Source of the DNA: Scleroderma bovista
Taxonomy: Eukaryota > Basidiomycota > Agaricomycetes > Boletales > Sclerodermataceae
Length of the DNA: 64,000 bases
Assembly: GCA_037178675.1 (NCBI GenBank)
Contig: JAYMGJ010000377.1
Location: 1-64,000 of the forward strand
Direction of reading: 5' to 3'
This document shows, piece after piece, positions 22,064-34,392 of the stretch (positions within the stretch are counted from its first letter, which is position 1; every line of letters starts with the position of its first letter). A program made the translations under genes and the position numbers. Below the pieces are notes generated by a model. The model did no database searches and was not told the origin of the DNA. It was given only the letters and a program-made list of their open reading frames with translations.

Positions 22064-25000
22064 CATGGACCACACTCTCGACGTCTCCACCAAGTCTCAA
22101 GATACCGAAACGGCAGCCAAACTGAGGGTCGGTATCGTCTGTTTATCCTTCATCCGTATCCTGCTGAACGAGTGTGATCTTTAGATTGAATCATTCAAGA
22201 TGGGCGGCGGTGCTCCTGCTCATGCCCTCAGTAAACTCACAAAGCATTCGCACGGACGATCTCACTCTCGAAACAACTCTATTTCTGCTCTTTCTCTTTC
22301 TGCTTCCGCGCCAGCTCTTCCATCACTTGATTTTTCTTCGAATACCAATGTACTCCCCAATGGTCCCCTTTCCAAACGCAATTCCCACCACAGGCGTCGC
22401 TCCTCAGTTTCTACTCGCCGCGAGTCGGCAGAGTTAATGGGTGTTTCGCTTCCGGACCTTCCGGTTGTGCATTCAGATGATAACATCAACTTGGGTGACA
22501 GAGACTCAATCCGTCGTCGCGCTCTCCTTGCTCTTGAGGGAAAGCCTGATCTTGCTTTCTCTAAGGTCGAGATTCCTGACATTACTTCCCCCGACACCAC
22601 CAAGACCTTTGAGTTTCGTGAGTTTGCAACATTTGTCATGCATACTGCACGTGGGGTTAATATTTGGCGTAGCCACGAAACCGTCGTTCCCCCCAGGCTC
22701 CGGGATGAACAACCATGCCATCAGTGGCCTCATGGGCAAGCGTGACTCGTTTGGTAAGATGTTTGGGCCTACTTCTGTTTCCAAGGACCAGCTCCAGACC
22801 CTCGTCGAAGAAGAGGAAGAGGAGGAAGAGGAGAGATCCAATGACCAGGCCCCTCAGGAACCAGTGGAGGTGTCTCCCCCTGTCAAGCCAGTAGATACCA
22901 AGACATTTCGCGCCCGCCCCGCAAGCCTCAATCTGCGGACCCTCTCCCTCGTTAACGGGAGTGTGGTGGGTTCTACCGGTGGCTTGCCCACTCCTTCATC
23001 CACACCCAGCCCTCGCATTGGTGGTTTGAGATCTCTTACCTTGACGGGTGCCTCTGGTCCATACTCTTCTCCAAACACGATGTCCCATTTCGACACCTTC
23101 AACCAGCTTCCTTCAGTTCCCCGCTCGTTGATTGGTGACAAGAAACATTCTATCTCCGATACTTCGTCGGCTTCTGATGTTAGTCTGAAGAAGCGTAGCA
23201 GCATTTCCTACAAGCGCTCGGTCGATTTCATTCCCCGCGAAATAGTTTCTTTGCCAACGCCGGAAATGACCCCTACAACTGACCGGCGGTTTTCCACTTC
23301 GAGCGATCAGTCCACTCTTGTCGAACAACCTCTTACAGCAGCGGAGCAGCATTTTTTATTTAGGTCACACAATGTGCTTCTGTCTCGTATCACAGAGTTG
23401 GAGCGCACCCTCCGCAAAAGATCGTCTTTGTACTCCCGACCTGTTTCCTACTCTTCAGAGGTTTCTGTAGGGTCCTCGGAGCCTAGCGACGAGATGCTTC
23501 AGTTAATTTCCGACTTGAAGGCGGAGCGCGACGAGCTGAAACGCGACGTTGAGGGTTGGCGGATGCGCGTTGCTGATGCCGACAAGCAAGCTAGCGTGCT
23601 CACAAAGCGCATTGAAGTGGAGAGAAGGGATGCATGGGTGGCACGCTCCCGCCTTGGTTTGCTTGAAGTCGAGAAAACACGTCTCGAGAAGGCATTGGAG
23701 GACAAAGCCGCCGCTCTTGATCAGGCACTAGCTCAAAAAGTAAACCTTACACATGAGCGTGACACGCTTAAGGAAGGAGTCAACAGGCTTAATGCTCGTC
23801 TCCAGGATGCGGATGCTGCCATTGACGAGTGCATTCACCTTCGCGCTACTTTAGAACAGGAACGGGCATGTAGGCGAGAGCTGGAGAGGCTCATGGACGA
23901 TGCTGGTCTTTTAAACACCCCTACGATCTTTCACCCTGTGAATGGTACGGTCAGGAAGCCAGACTTGTCTTCACAGCCTTACGGTAGTCCTCGAGGACTT
24001 GGCTTCCGCTCTGTCGATTCTGAAAGTTCCACCACCGAGGTCGAATCGCTTGATGACAGCTTCACCAAGGCCGAGTTGACTTTGGATGTGGTCACTGAAG
24101 AAGATCTCTCCGATGAAGAAGAGGATGCCCTTGCCGGATACGAGGATGCGGATGACTCCGATCTCAGCTTCCAGAGCCCTGGTGCTTCTTCCGTTGGCTC
24201 TAATGATGAGCTTGATCTCAAGGCAAATGCTGGCTTGACAATTGATGACGCTTCCAAGCGCCCCGACTCCTTTTCTATGCCCACCAAGCCTACTCATAGG
24301 TCCCATGCTTCACTTTCCAAGACATGGACATTTCCCCGAGGTTCATCTATTGCCCCAGTCAAGAAGGACGATGATATAGACCGCTTCTTTGGTTGCCTGG
24401 ATGATATTGACGTGTCTCCACCTCTTGAATCGGAGGAGAGGACGAAGGGCTTGTTTGCTTCTGCTTTCTGTCGTTCTGCAGATGACGAAGACGAACTACC
24501 GCCCTTTGTTCTGCCATCTGATGTTGGCACTGTGATCGATATACCTGTTATGAGGAGCCTTCAGGTGGTCCTCGAGGAAGATGAAGAAGTTTCAGATGAA
24601 AGTGATGACGAGTTCATTGGTGAAGAAGTGGATGGTGGGATTCGATTCACTTTCAACCCACCTCCAACCATCGGCATCCCTCCTCCCCAAATTTGCGTCA
24701 CTCCCCCGACTGCAGCTGTCAGCCCTTGCGCCTCGATTGAGTCTTCACCTAGTCGGGCTTTGCCTGGAAAACCGGTATCTCTCTTTAGACCCTATGATGA
24801 TGAGGATGTCCCTTTCCAGTTCCCTCAGGTCCAGACTGAAACCAAACCACGAGCACCTAATACTCCTGCGACTGTGTCATCACCTGCTCATTCTGACAGT
24901 TCTCGTCCATTCAGCAGGGCCTCTACGTCACCATCCTCAATTCCACGTGCGACTTCATTGCGTTCATTCTCCCCCCCTGCGCAGGTCACGCCTTCAAAAT

Positions 25001-25737
25001 CCTCAGGTGGTTTAAAGGGAATTCCATTCCCGAGGTGTTCGTTTGTCACTCCTCCATCCAAGAAGGGAGGCAGTGCCCCAACTTTCATTCCACAACCCAA
25101 GCCGTCACCAGCCGCGGTCGCTCAATCCACACCGACAAAACCGCGTATATCCTCGGTCCAGAAAACAAAGGGTCCGTCTAGTCATCCAAATGGTTCCGTT
25201 AAGCCCCAACCCAAATCATCTATGAGTACGCCTAACCCATTTCCTCTCTCCTGTTTCACAGCCAACGATTTCGTCAGATGCCCCAGCTTCTCGGAAAGTG
25301 ACGGCGCCACGCCGGAGATGAACGTCGATGAGTCAAGCCTATGCAGTGGCGACTGTCATCCGCAATATCGCCATTATCCGCAAACCCCATCAACTTCATT
25401 ATCTTCGATTATGTCTTCTCCGCTCTCGGCACGATTATCATTGCAGAAAATATCCAGTTTCATTCCTTTCTCGTGGACGCCGGGTGCGGCTACGGCCGCG
25501 TCGCACATTGTATCTAGCCTGCCGAACAGTTCGAGCCCAGGCTCGACGGAGTCAGCTTCGTTGCTGTTTGGTGCTGGTGGTCGTGTGCCGCGCGCTACCG
25601 AGCGGAGATTTGTTTCGAGGGACAAACAATTGGAGCAACTGAGGAGTAGATTGAGTCTGGAAAAGTCCACTGGAGCAGGTTCGTGTTCCATGGTCAGCGT
25701 CTGCAAGGGTTGCAGGGCAGGTGAAGTCTACTTGTAA
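22064..25737 (+). CDS. Large Ser-rich coiled-coil protein of unknown function
   Basis: Starting at ATG 22064 (MDHTLDVSTKSQDTETAAKL), the gene splices over about 22133-22184 and again from a GTGAGT donor near 22615 to an acceptor near 22675. It reads TFEF then PTKPSFPPGSGMNNHAISGL and MGKRDSFGKMFGPTSVSKDQ, followed by one long exon. It encodes about 1,180 residues. The N-terminal third is Ser/Arg-rich with many likely phosphorylation sites and an acidic Glu run. A coiled coil of roughly 150 residues follows (from SEQ-like EQHFLFRSHNVLLSRITELE to LRATLEQERACRRELERL). The rest is acidic, then Pro/Ser-rich and disordered. The closing basic segment contains RDKQLEQLRSRLSLEKS. I recognise the pattern as conserved among mushroom genomes but not its function. 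A scaffold or cytoskeletal role would be a guess. Confidence 0.75.
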
Positions 25738-26193
25738 CGTGCGTTACTATTTCCACTTTCATCATTGATCACTTACCATGAACGGTCGTAGTCTGCAGTG
25801 TTCGCTCCTGATTTCTAGCCTCCAATCCTATATGCTTCTATGCCCTCCATGCCCCCTTGATTTGTTTGTCAGCAACCTCGTCTCTAATCGGCCTGTCACA
25901 TAGTTGATGACCTTCTCCATTCTTTCATGAAGTGGCTACCCGTGGTTGTCACGTAGTGGGGGAGGTCTTGTTATGATGTGCCAACATTGTTGTCGCTGTA
26001 TTCATGTTATCGTTATGCTCGTTTCAAGGACATGCACTTTTTTAATTTAATCTACCGTTCTTTGTGTGAGAACGTAAGCTCGGTTGGATTTGGAAGATGA
26101 ATCGGCAGTTTCCGGCAAAGCGTGAGAAGTGTCCAAATCGAACAAGTGGGATTCCGAGAGCACTGCAGAGTAACTTGCAACTACATACTCGCA
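25738..26193. other. Intergenic spacer
   Basis: It would hold the 3' UTR of the coiled-coil gene and the promoter of the small mitochondrial protein gene. Nothing distinctive was seen. Confidence 0.5.
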
Positions 26194-26671
26194 ATGGCTT
26201 CCAGGGCAAAGAGTACTTTTATGCGGCACTGGTTCGCCATCGAGGTGTGTGTTCTGTGTTATTTTGGCGGTGAGGATGATCGTCTGATATTTGTTTTCGC
26301 ATTGAATAGGCCATTCCAATGTAAGTCGTATTGTCGCTGTTCAATCCTTCATGGGTTGACGAAGTAATGGCTGAAGCTACGCGGTCATTGGTCTGGCTGT
26401 CGGTGGCGCGGGGTGGTACCTGACCCGCCTTGCGCGTGGCCCTACCAGTGAGAGATTGCGGTTCTATCCTCGTCTCCCCGTCGCTGACACGCTGTACAGT
26501 TGTCTGGACAAAGAGCAACCCCACGCCGTGGAACGATGTTAAGCCAGACGAGAACACAAAAATGATGGATGTGAACAATAGATTTTCCAAGAGGTTTGTG
26601 TTCCGGCCCCGTTGTCAGTGGTGTGTGTACTTACGACAAACCTGGCCAGCTGGACGCGGGATAAGCTATAA
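26194..26671 (+). CDS. NDUFA4/MLRQ-like small mitochondrial inner-membrane protein
   Basis: Five exons (26194-26244, 26310-26320, 26377-26447, 26500-26593, 26650-26671) sum to 249 nt and encode 82 residues. The protein starts MASRAKSTFMRHWFAIEAIP. It has one membrane span in YAVIGLAVGGAGWYLTRLAR, then TIVWTKSNPTPWNDVKPDEN with NRFSKS and a basic end RDKL. The short basic N-terminus, single span and the W-x-x-x-NP-PWN signature are those of the NDUFA4/MLRQ (B12D-like) family, associated with respiratory complex I preparations and with cytochrome c oxidase. All splice sites are GT-AG and the phases agree. One exon is only 11 nt long. The neighbouring downstream gene is on the same strand. Confidence 0.82.
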
Positions 26672-26893
26672 CTGCCCATGCTATTAGGAAGGAAGTTTTT
26701 CTTGGTCGTCTTTATTTTGTCGCTGTCTAGTCGCGTCAATATAGCTTTTCACTGTCCCTACCCTGGAAAGACCTTGAGACCGGCTGTCGGCCCGCATCAT
26801 CCCGCCATCAAATCATGATCGGATGAAGGTTGTGAATGCCTGAGCGTGGACTTGTAGCGTGTCTGGTATTATTTATTACTACACCAGCTACCC

Positions 26894-28340
26894 ATGGTTC
26901 AGCGTTTGGATGCACTGCAGCCTACATTTTTCCTGCCACCCCTCGAGCAGATCCCAGACGACGACAATGACAGACCGAAGCCCGGGATACAGATTGTCAG
27001 TCAGCTTTTGGGGACATCTTCAAACGGGGCTGACATCAGACAAGACAACATACATTGGCGAAATTCCTGCGCTGATTTTCGGGGCCGCTGCATTCTGCAA
27101 CTCTTACAGCACGGACGATCACATTCGAAGTGTGACCCCACTGCGGGTGACAAGGCTCGCGTTGAGGTGTGTGTGCGACACCTTCCTGTTGATCGTGTCT
27201 GATGGTTGATACTGATATCTCCCAGGTATGGCATCACCGCTTTTGATACATCACCGTACTACGGACCCTCTGAGATCATACTCGGGAACGCACTCGAAGC
27301 GCTCAAACACGAGTTCCCCCGGTCGTCTTATCAGCTGGTATGAACTATATTTTCGCATTTCTGCATGTGTGGCTACTCTCACCCCCCAACGTTCATGCAC
27401 TACAGTTCACTAAATGCGGCCGCTTCGGAGACACGCGTGCTGACTTCGACCTCACCAGAGAAGGGGTCAACGCCAGTGTCTCACGCAGCCTTGCACGGCT
27501 CCATACAGACTACCTTGACACGGTGTACGTGCACGACGTCGAGTTCATCGCGGAGGCTCGCACTCCACGCATGAGGGGAAATCACCTGTCGGCACTTGGC
27601 GACGAACAAGACGCGTACGGTCTCGGAGAAGACCAAGCGGGCCATGTATCGGGGAATGGCGATAAGGAGGCGTTGGGTGCTATCGCAGCACTGAGGGAGT
27701 TGCAGGACAGGGGGGTCGTGAGGAGGGTCGGGATCAGTGGTAGGTTGCTTGGCTCGAGGTGGAGCAAATTTAACCCTGTCCGTGAATGACGACGACGATA
27801 ACAGGATACTCCCTTCCGACACTCCTCCGTATTTCCATTCTCGTCTTCCACGAGACAAGCAAACCACTCGACGTTGTGATGTCATACTCCCATCTCAACT
27901 TGCAAAATCGCACGCTCGAAGCGTTCAGACCCGCATTCTTGGAGCGCGCCAAGGTGAAGCACGTAGTGTCTGCGTCGCCGCTCAGCATGGGTCTGCTGAG
28001 TCCGAAGCCGCCAGTGTGGCACCACGCATCGAACGAAATCAAGGCAGTGGTCGCAAATGCTATTGCATTACACAATAAACGGATCGGTGGGGAGCAAAAT
28101 GGGCCGACATTCAGTGAAGTTGCACTGGGATATGCGTTTGAGCGGGCATTCGAGGCACAGATTCCAACTGTTTCGGGGCTTTGTCATACCGAGGAAGTGC
28201 ACACCTGTGCACGCGTATGGCATGAACTCCAATCAGGAGCAGGGATGAAAAAGTGGGGAACCCATGTTGAAGCTATATTGAACTTCTTCAAAGACGCAGA
28301 CATTCTCGACCAATCATGGACGAATCCAGGTTTTACTTGA
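26894..28340 (+). CDS. ARA2: NAD-dependent D-arabinose dehydrogenase, aldo-keto reductase (ARA2 type)
   Basis: The spliced product is an aldo-keto reductase of about 390-400 residues. It begins MVQRLDALQPTFFLPPLEQI. It then has IPALIFGAAAFCNSY, ITAFDTSPYYGPSE (catalytic Asp and Tyr), FTKCGRFGDTR (Lys), ASVSRSLARLHTDYLDTVYV and HDVEF (His). The Asp-Tyr-Lys-His tetrad is complete. The later blocks RRVGISGYSLPTLLR, VVMSYSHLNLQN and VVSASPLSMGLLSPKPP match the ARA2 / L-galactose dehydrogenase subfamily, which oxidises D-arabinose to the lactone on the way to D-erythroascorbate, the fungal vitamin C analogue. The first intron (from GTCAGT near 26999) seems to use an AAG acceptor and is the least certain join. 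The stop is at 28338-28340. Confidence 0.85.
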
Positions 28341-28513
28341 GAGCAAATTTGAATTCGATTTTCTCTCGTGCTGGATGAGCATGATTAACATATGATGTTG
28401 TAGAACTGAAGAGTTGTCCATTCTCTGTATTATGTCTCCAAAATCACATGTATGATATTTACATACACAAGACAAAAAAACATGCCTACTATTCTTGCCT
28501 CCTAACGATCTCA

Positions 28514-30745
28514 TTACCGCGTTTTGATAATACCAGCGTTGATGAGCTTCATGATCTTCTCGCGGATGATTGGACTCTTCATGTGGTCTTGCAATGCAGC
28601 GGGATTGCCTTGTGCCTGTTGCAGAATCTGTTGCATCACAGGGTCTGACATGATTTTCTGGGGAAAGTTATCAGTCGCAGATCCAACAATGACGACAAAC
28701 TACGTACAGCAACCTCTGGATCTCTCATTGCACGCTCCAACGTTTGTTCATCAGTCTCGCCCGCACGCTGTGTAAAGAGTGCCTGCTGAAGCTTGAATTC
28801 TTGAGCCTGGATCTCGGATGCGTGCGCGTGGGTAGTGTCAGCCTCAGTCGCGGACTGGAGCGCTTCCAAGGCCTTGGTATGCTCGCGCATTGAGTGGAGG
28901 ATGCTAGCTTTGCGAATGTAGGCTTTGACTGCGATATATGCTGGTGTTAGTAAGACATTGGATAGACAGGTGCAGACATACCGAAGGTAGGATCGACCTT
29001 AATAGCCTCCTCGGCATCCTTCAATGCCTCAGGGAGAGCAATGAGCTTCATGTACGCCGCTGCTCTGTTGTTGTATCCCTTTGGGTCTGATGGGTCACGT
29101 TTGATACTCTCTGTGTAAAGCTTTACAGAGCCCACGAAGTCGCCGTTCTTGAATGCTGTATTGCCTTCTTCACGCGCGACAGCCGCTTTCGCAGGATCGA
29201 TGTAGGCCTTGCGCTCTGCCTCCGCAATCGCCTTCTCGGTTGACTGCAGCCTGGCTAAGATGCCGGCGTCGCGGTGCTCTGTAAGGGACTTTTGGAAATA
29301 TTTCAACGCAGAGGCGAGATCACCCTTCTGTGAGTAGGCTGAGCCGATACGGCCAAGTGCTTTGGCGATGAGCTTGAAATCTGCACGGAGCTGTTACACC
29401 AAGCCTGATGAGAATGTAATCCCGTGCTGTAGACCGGAAAGACCTACTGATCTGCCCTCCTCGACGGCCTTCTCACAGGTCTCGATACACTTGTCGTAGT
29501 CGCTACTCTCAAAATACACGGCAGCAAGGTTAGTGAGGAATGTGATATCCTTTGGATAGAGTTCCCAAGCCCTGGAGAAACACTCTGCTGCTTCGTCGAA
29601 CTTTTTGTCCTTGTAGAGTGCGGAACCCTTTCCCTTAAGCTGCAGCGCCTTGGCCTTAGCCTTTGCATCTTCCTGCTCTTCCTCTGACATCTCAACGTCT
29701 TCTGCGGGTGGCTCTGGGGCCCGTTCAGGTACTGGCTTCGATCTGGAGGAGGAGGCGCGGGGTGTAGACGATCGTGGCGATGGGTTCGACGCAGATGCAA
29801 AAGAACCCTGTTGTTGTTCTTGGAATCCTGGAGAGAAATCGGCAGAGCCTGAATCGCGTGAGAAACCTTGCATATCAACCCCCATTGCTACGCCCAGGAC
29901 GTCGATCATGCGGGGGTCCTGGAGTGCGCTGTGATTTGTGATGACGTCAATGTCAGGCTCAGGGGTTGATTGAGATGTGCGCTACTCACGACTCGGCAAG
30001 GTTCGGATATTGCTGCATCATTTTCAGCTGTACACGGAATAGAGATATCATTATCAGGAGTCGATATTCTACAGCGATGGACTTTACCTTTTGAACGAAG
30101 GTCGGATCGGCAAGATGTTTTTGTGTTCGGGGGTTCGTCGCCAGTTTACCGATAAGATTGGGATCTTGGAAGATCTTCCCGAGGGCAAGATGAGGAGTAC
30201 CTGGAATATCCTTGGCTAGAAGAGAATGTGGACGATATTGTAGGTGTGAAAGACTCGCTCATACCTTGGGCATCCTTGACTTCCTGAAGTCCTTTGCGTA
30301 GCGCGGGGCTGTCTTCATATTCGAGGCCCTGTTCGTATGCAGCGATGGCGAGGTCATAGCTTCGTAAGCCATGCAGTGCAGCACCCTTCCTCGCGTAACC
30401 CTTGGACCAACTGGAGTTGATGCTTATGCACTGCAAGTCCATGCGTCATTTCCAGTGGAATCAATAGCGTGAAAGTATCACAACAAGTGCGAACCTTGCT
30501 TGCGTCTTCTAGTGCTTCTGCGTACAGCTTCTTCCCAGCCCTAGCTGCACTGCGATTCGAGTACAGCACATGGTTCGATGGCTCGAGAGCAATCGCCTGT
30601 GAGAACAGCTCAATGGCTTTATCGTAATCCTTGGCTGCAAAAGCTTTATTGCCTAGATCTTTCAGTGCACTCGCCTGTGTGTGTATATATATGGATCACC
30701 GACATCGGTACAGGGACGGGTTATGAGGGTACTCACGTCGGACAT
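28514..30745 (-). CDS. STI1: Hsp70/Hsp90 co-chaperone Sti1 (HOP)
   Basis: The first coding exon holds only MSD (30737-30745) and is followed by a 62-bp intron. The rest has the Sti1 order. TPR1 contains LGNKAFAAKDYDKAIELFSQ and NRSAARAGKKLYAEAL. A first DP/STI1 repeat has DPNLIGKLATNPRTQKHL and YPNLAESALQDPRMIDVLG. After a Ser/Pro-rich linker, TPR2A has GKGSALYKDKKFDEAAECF, TPR2B has REEGNTAFKNGDFVGSVKLY and NRAAAYMKL, and a second DP repeat reads KIMSDPVMQQILQQAQ and ends KLINAGIIKTR. The protein is about 575 residues, normal for the family. Sti1 holds Hsp70 and Hsp90 together through the two EEVD-binding TPR clamps to pass on client proteins. The basic clamp residues are in place. A perfect heat shock element upstream (30836-30853) fits HSF1 control. 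Confidence 0.93.
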
Positions 30746-30835
30746 AATGTGTTAATTCGATGAGCAGGTAGTTTGTCGTCCCTAGGAGTAGCGTCTACCA
30801 TACTATCTTATATACATCGAAACAAGTCTATAACG

Positions 30836-30853
30836 GAACTTTCTCGAATCTTC
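30836..30853. promoter_or_regulatory. Perfect four-unit heat shock element
   Basis: GAACTTTCTCGAATCTTC consists of four alternating 5-bp units, nGAAn and its inverse, with exact phase: GAA at 30836, TTC at 30841, GAA at 30846, TTC at 30851. This is the consensus for a trimeric HSF1 site. It lies about 91 bp upstream of the Sti1 ATG and about 515 bp from the start of the divergent membrane-protein gene. STI1 is a well-known HSF1 target in yeast, which supports the call. Confidence 0.8.
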
Positions 30854-31368
30854 CCATGGAAACACCCATTGTACACGCCTCAGCGCTTACTGTCTACAGC
30901 AAGAAAACACAACCCAAGATCCTGGAACAGACCAGGTGGGGATGCCATTGGCAACACGTTTCCGTATAGAGCGGGAGTGACAACCAAAATATAGTAAAAC
31001 CATGGGGGTCTCTCTCAACGTGTCTTGGCCAAGTATACTGCCTTCCAAAGCTTCAAAGCTTTGACCGGCTTTGATCCCATGTGGCCATGGGTTGTTCGGC
31101 ACCCGGGGCTGTTGTTCAGCAAATATGCCTTCTTGATGGGGACAGCCAATCGTTACTTGGATGAAGGTGTGGACCCTGCGCACACTCACGCGGATTTATA
31201 TTAGGTTCTTGGCCGACTCCGAGTGATGATCTGTGATGATCTGATGACCTGTTAGTCGAGCGCCTTTGGACCTACGTCTCACAGCCCCGTGTAGCATGCG
31301 TGGTCTTCAATCAAGCTGTTGGAACGGAGGGGGCCTACTTCTGTCTCTACACCTGCCCAGATATCTTC
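30854..31368. other. Remainder of the divergent STI1 / membrane-protein promoter
   Basis: No gene is supported. The palindrome-like sequence AAAGCTTCAAAGCTTT lies near 31046-31063. Its significance is unknown. Confidence 0.4.
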
Positions 31369-33253
31369 ATGGAGGCCCCATACTCGGTTTCCTATTCAAC
31401 TGGAAACTCATACCGTGATTCGAGTTACACCAGCACAACGTACACGACAGACTTCTCTGCGAGCACGGGAAAGCCAAAGCCTGTCGCAGGCACTGACTTC
31501 TACGATCGTTCGTATCTTTCGAGACGAGTTGCACTCTTCGGCCTCTTCATCTCTTTCCTAGTTGGCATCGCTTGTATCGTCTGCAGCGTCCATGTTTTCC
31601 TATCAAAGGGAACAATGTTGACGGGTGTTACTTTTTTACCACTTGAACAACGGTGGCAGAGGGAGCTTGTCGGTCTCGGTGCCAATTTACTTGTAACTTT
31701 GTGCACTGATGCCACGGGGTTCGTGCACAATGTTGCGCTCAGATCTGCGCTTGCTTCTGAACAACGGCTGAGGTTCAATACGAACCTAAGGCTACTCAGT
31801 GCTGCAAGGGGGGCATTAAATCCGAACGGCAAGATGTTAAACGGATTGATGGCGTTGCTACTGGTTGTGTCTTACAGTTCTGGCATTCTCGTGACTCTCG
31901 CAGTCGTCACTAATTCGTCGCAAGGTCGAACTCGGGCCGTCCTCTCGCCATCAATCACACAGATTTATATCAGCAACATAGCCTTGCTCGTGCTAGGAGG
32001 GGCGCTCCTGCTACAAGTGGTCATTGCCGTTGTAGCGATGGCTACGGCAGATATTCGGACGTGGAGCTCGTCGCCGTTCGATATCACCGCCGCACTCGTT
32101 CACCATACTCAAGTCACTCCCGTGCAAGGACGGTGTATGCACGGCGTCAAAGATGTCGGCATAGACATGCCACTTTTTCCACGAAAGAAGCAGCCTTCGG
32201 CATGGCGTTCCCACTCAAGCGTCCGTAAGGTCGTCATCACCCTCTGGGTACTTGTGTTTGCCTGCATAGTCTGGGGATTTGTTGTGGTCCACATAAGCGC
32301 TGGGAACTTGCGAAATATGTTCACCTCGTGGTCCTTTTCCCCCGGGCGGAAGTCCTACGTGGCAGCATATCCCGTCTCACTGCTCGGACACACGGCTTGG
32401 GTCTCTTGGGTAGTCTGTTACTTGAGTACGATGCTTGTACAGGGCTGGGGACACTTGCGCTGCATTGCTCAGAGCTTGTGGCTAACGTGATTAGGGATGA
32501 GAGAATGTGGAGATGTGCGACGAAAATGAAAGGTGCCAAGGTGTCGACGCATCCGCTTGCGCCAGTGCTAGGGAGCTGGCTTAGTTTAACGTTGTTATGC
32601 GCGAAGGCTTTGCTTCGTGAGTGTTTCCTCTTTGTTGTTAAATCAGTCCGATTTTCGTGGACCGGATGTACGGTTGATGAGAATCTGCCTGGACCTCTTG
32701 CGGTAATAGCTTACAATCTTTTGTTGGCTTGCAGATTGGATGCTTAGTCTGGCGATAAGTCTGCAAGGTACCGCAAACACAGGGGTTTTAACATCTATAT
32801 CAGTATCCAGTGCAGGTGTGTCCCGACATGATCACTGTTGCATTATTCTCTCTCTGACTTTATTCTTCATTTGGTGGGTTCCAGATCTTCAACCTTGCCA
32901 CTGCCCTCTTCATCCTTTCGCTCATTTTCACGGTCACCGCTCTCTGCTCCCCCAAGGGCCCACAACCAGCAGCGTACGGGCATGTGCAGACCCTCGCGAA
33001 CTTAATCGACGAATGGTCACCTGTGATGTGGTGGGGGGACAAGCCTGCCCCGGATGGATCGCCGTTCCGACATGCTGGTGAGTGTGCAATCCGTTCGTTG
33101 CGTAGAAATCGTCATACACATTGATCATTCGGTCACTTGATGAGTTTTTTTTTGGTTATTGTGACGATTGGACTGATCCTGTTGTGCATTTGTCGAACAG
33201 GGACGAATGACTCGCGGCTTCCGCCGGTGTGGATGAACGAGAAATATGCATAA
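31369..33253 (+). pseudogene. Multi-pass membrane protein, array copy 1, one-base frameshift
   Basis: From ATG 31369 (MEAPYSVSYSTGNSYRDSSY) a Ser/Thr-rich head precedes FYDRSYLSRRVALFGLFISF and five clear hydrophobic segments, including LLVVSYSSGILVTLAVV and ALLVLGGALLLQVVIAVVAM. A conserved loop reads TWSSSPFDITAALVHH. At a G-run near 32442-32450 the frame slips by one base compared with copy 2 (CAGGGCTGGGGACACTT versus a sequence one base longer), giving a stop at 32488-32490. In the shifted frame the rest is intact: ALHCSELVANVIRDERMWRC, GAKVSTHPLAPVLGSWL, two more spans, GPQPAAYGHVQTLANLIDEW and SPVMWWGDK, with the stop at 33253. The family is a mushroom-specific membrane family of unknown role. 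The slip lies in a homopolymer, so an assembly error is possible. Confidence 0.75.
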
Positions 33254-34392
33254 TCGTGGGTGCAGGGAGTTACTGCAACCTGTATATCGATGGATCAAAA
33301 CTGACGAACGCTACGCTTTTCTTTGGCTTGCTTTGAAAGGAGACAAGCAATGATACCATACCCTACCAATAGCTATATGTATGTACCTTATTTAATTATA
33401 TGCGCAGACGTATGAGCAGTATTGCAGCACTGCATACACTATATCTTCCCAACCGACGAAATCCACACATCCTGACACTCACTTTTACTATCTGCATTCT
33501 ACACATATCACTCAGAGCATGAATGAAATCACAATTACATAAAAAATTTCAGGGTATTCTTTTCCCTCTTCCTCAGCCTCTGGACATTTTTGTGAACCAT
33601 TTATAAGAGAGCCTTGTCTGACATCGAGCGCGACAGATACGAGCGGAGCACTGTCGGAGTGTTCGGCACATCACGGCACTGTAGAGTCCAGTCCAAGTTC
33701 ATTTGCGTCGGGGTTTCAATTTGCCTCTCACGACAAACTCTTTGTACCCTTGTGAGAAATTCTCATTTGTCATTTTTTTTTTGCAACAGCATCTCTCTGG
33801 CAGCATCACCTCAACATTTTCTGTGTTGCATCTTATCTCTTACTCATTTCCCTACAACCTCATGTATTTAGTGCTGCGTGAGCCATTGATCAAACTTTTC
33901 CAGATTTTGCGACTCTGGGCAAACGTACATAGTATGACTATTTTCGGCCTAGCCTTTGGCAGCGGGGTTACCGCGTTTTCCCTGCCCTGTTCAGCAAGGT
34001 ACGGTTGTCGACCAGTGCCATGTGTTGGCCAATTTCCCCACCATCAGGTCTGGCTGACCCGAGCGTACACTAGGACTCCAGCAAGATGTGGTAGTTGATC
34101 GGCATGCTCTCTTAATGACAATTATTCACAGTGAGATCGAGCTGGTCTGGGTGGTCCCAAGTTTCTCTGAAATAATCACCGCTCAACGTTCAACCTTCAG
34201 ACTCTGAGCGTCTAACTATTGGTTCCAGGCCCCCACCGGCGATCAGATTATTTCAGTGCCTGCACTGACAGTGTCCAGTGGCGATGCATACTCTTTCGTA
34301 ACGCAGGATGTCGTTCCAGCTGAGGCTCACAAAATAAATACCTTCTTGCTCCCGCTCAGCTCTCGTTTAACGTCTCCGTCGCCAGCATCATC
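33254..34392. other. Spacer between array copies 1 and 2
   Basis: Open frames such as 33703-34098 are without recognisable motifs. The sequence is AT-rich just after copy 1. No clear similarity to the copy 1 upstream region was seen, so the duplication of copies 1 and 2 is old or did not include the promoter. Confidence 0.45.
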
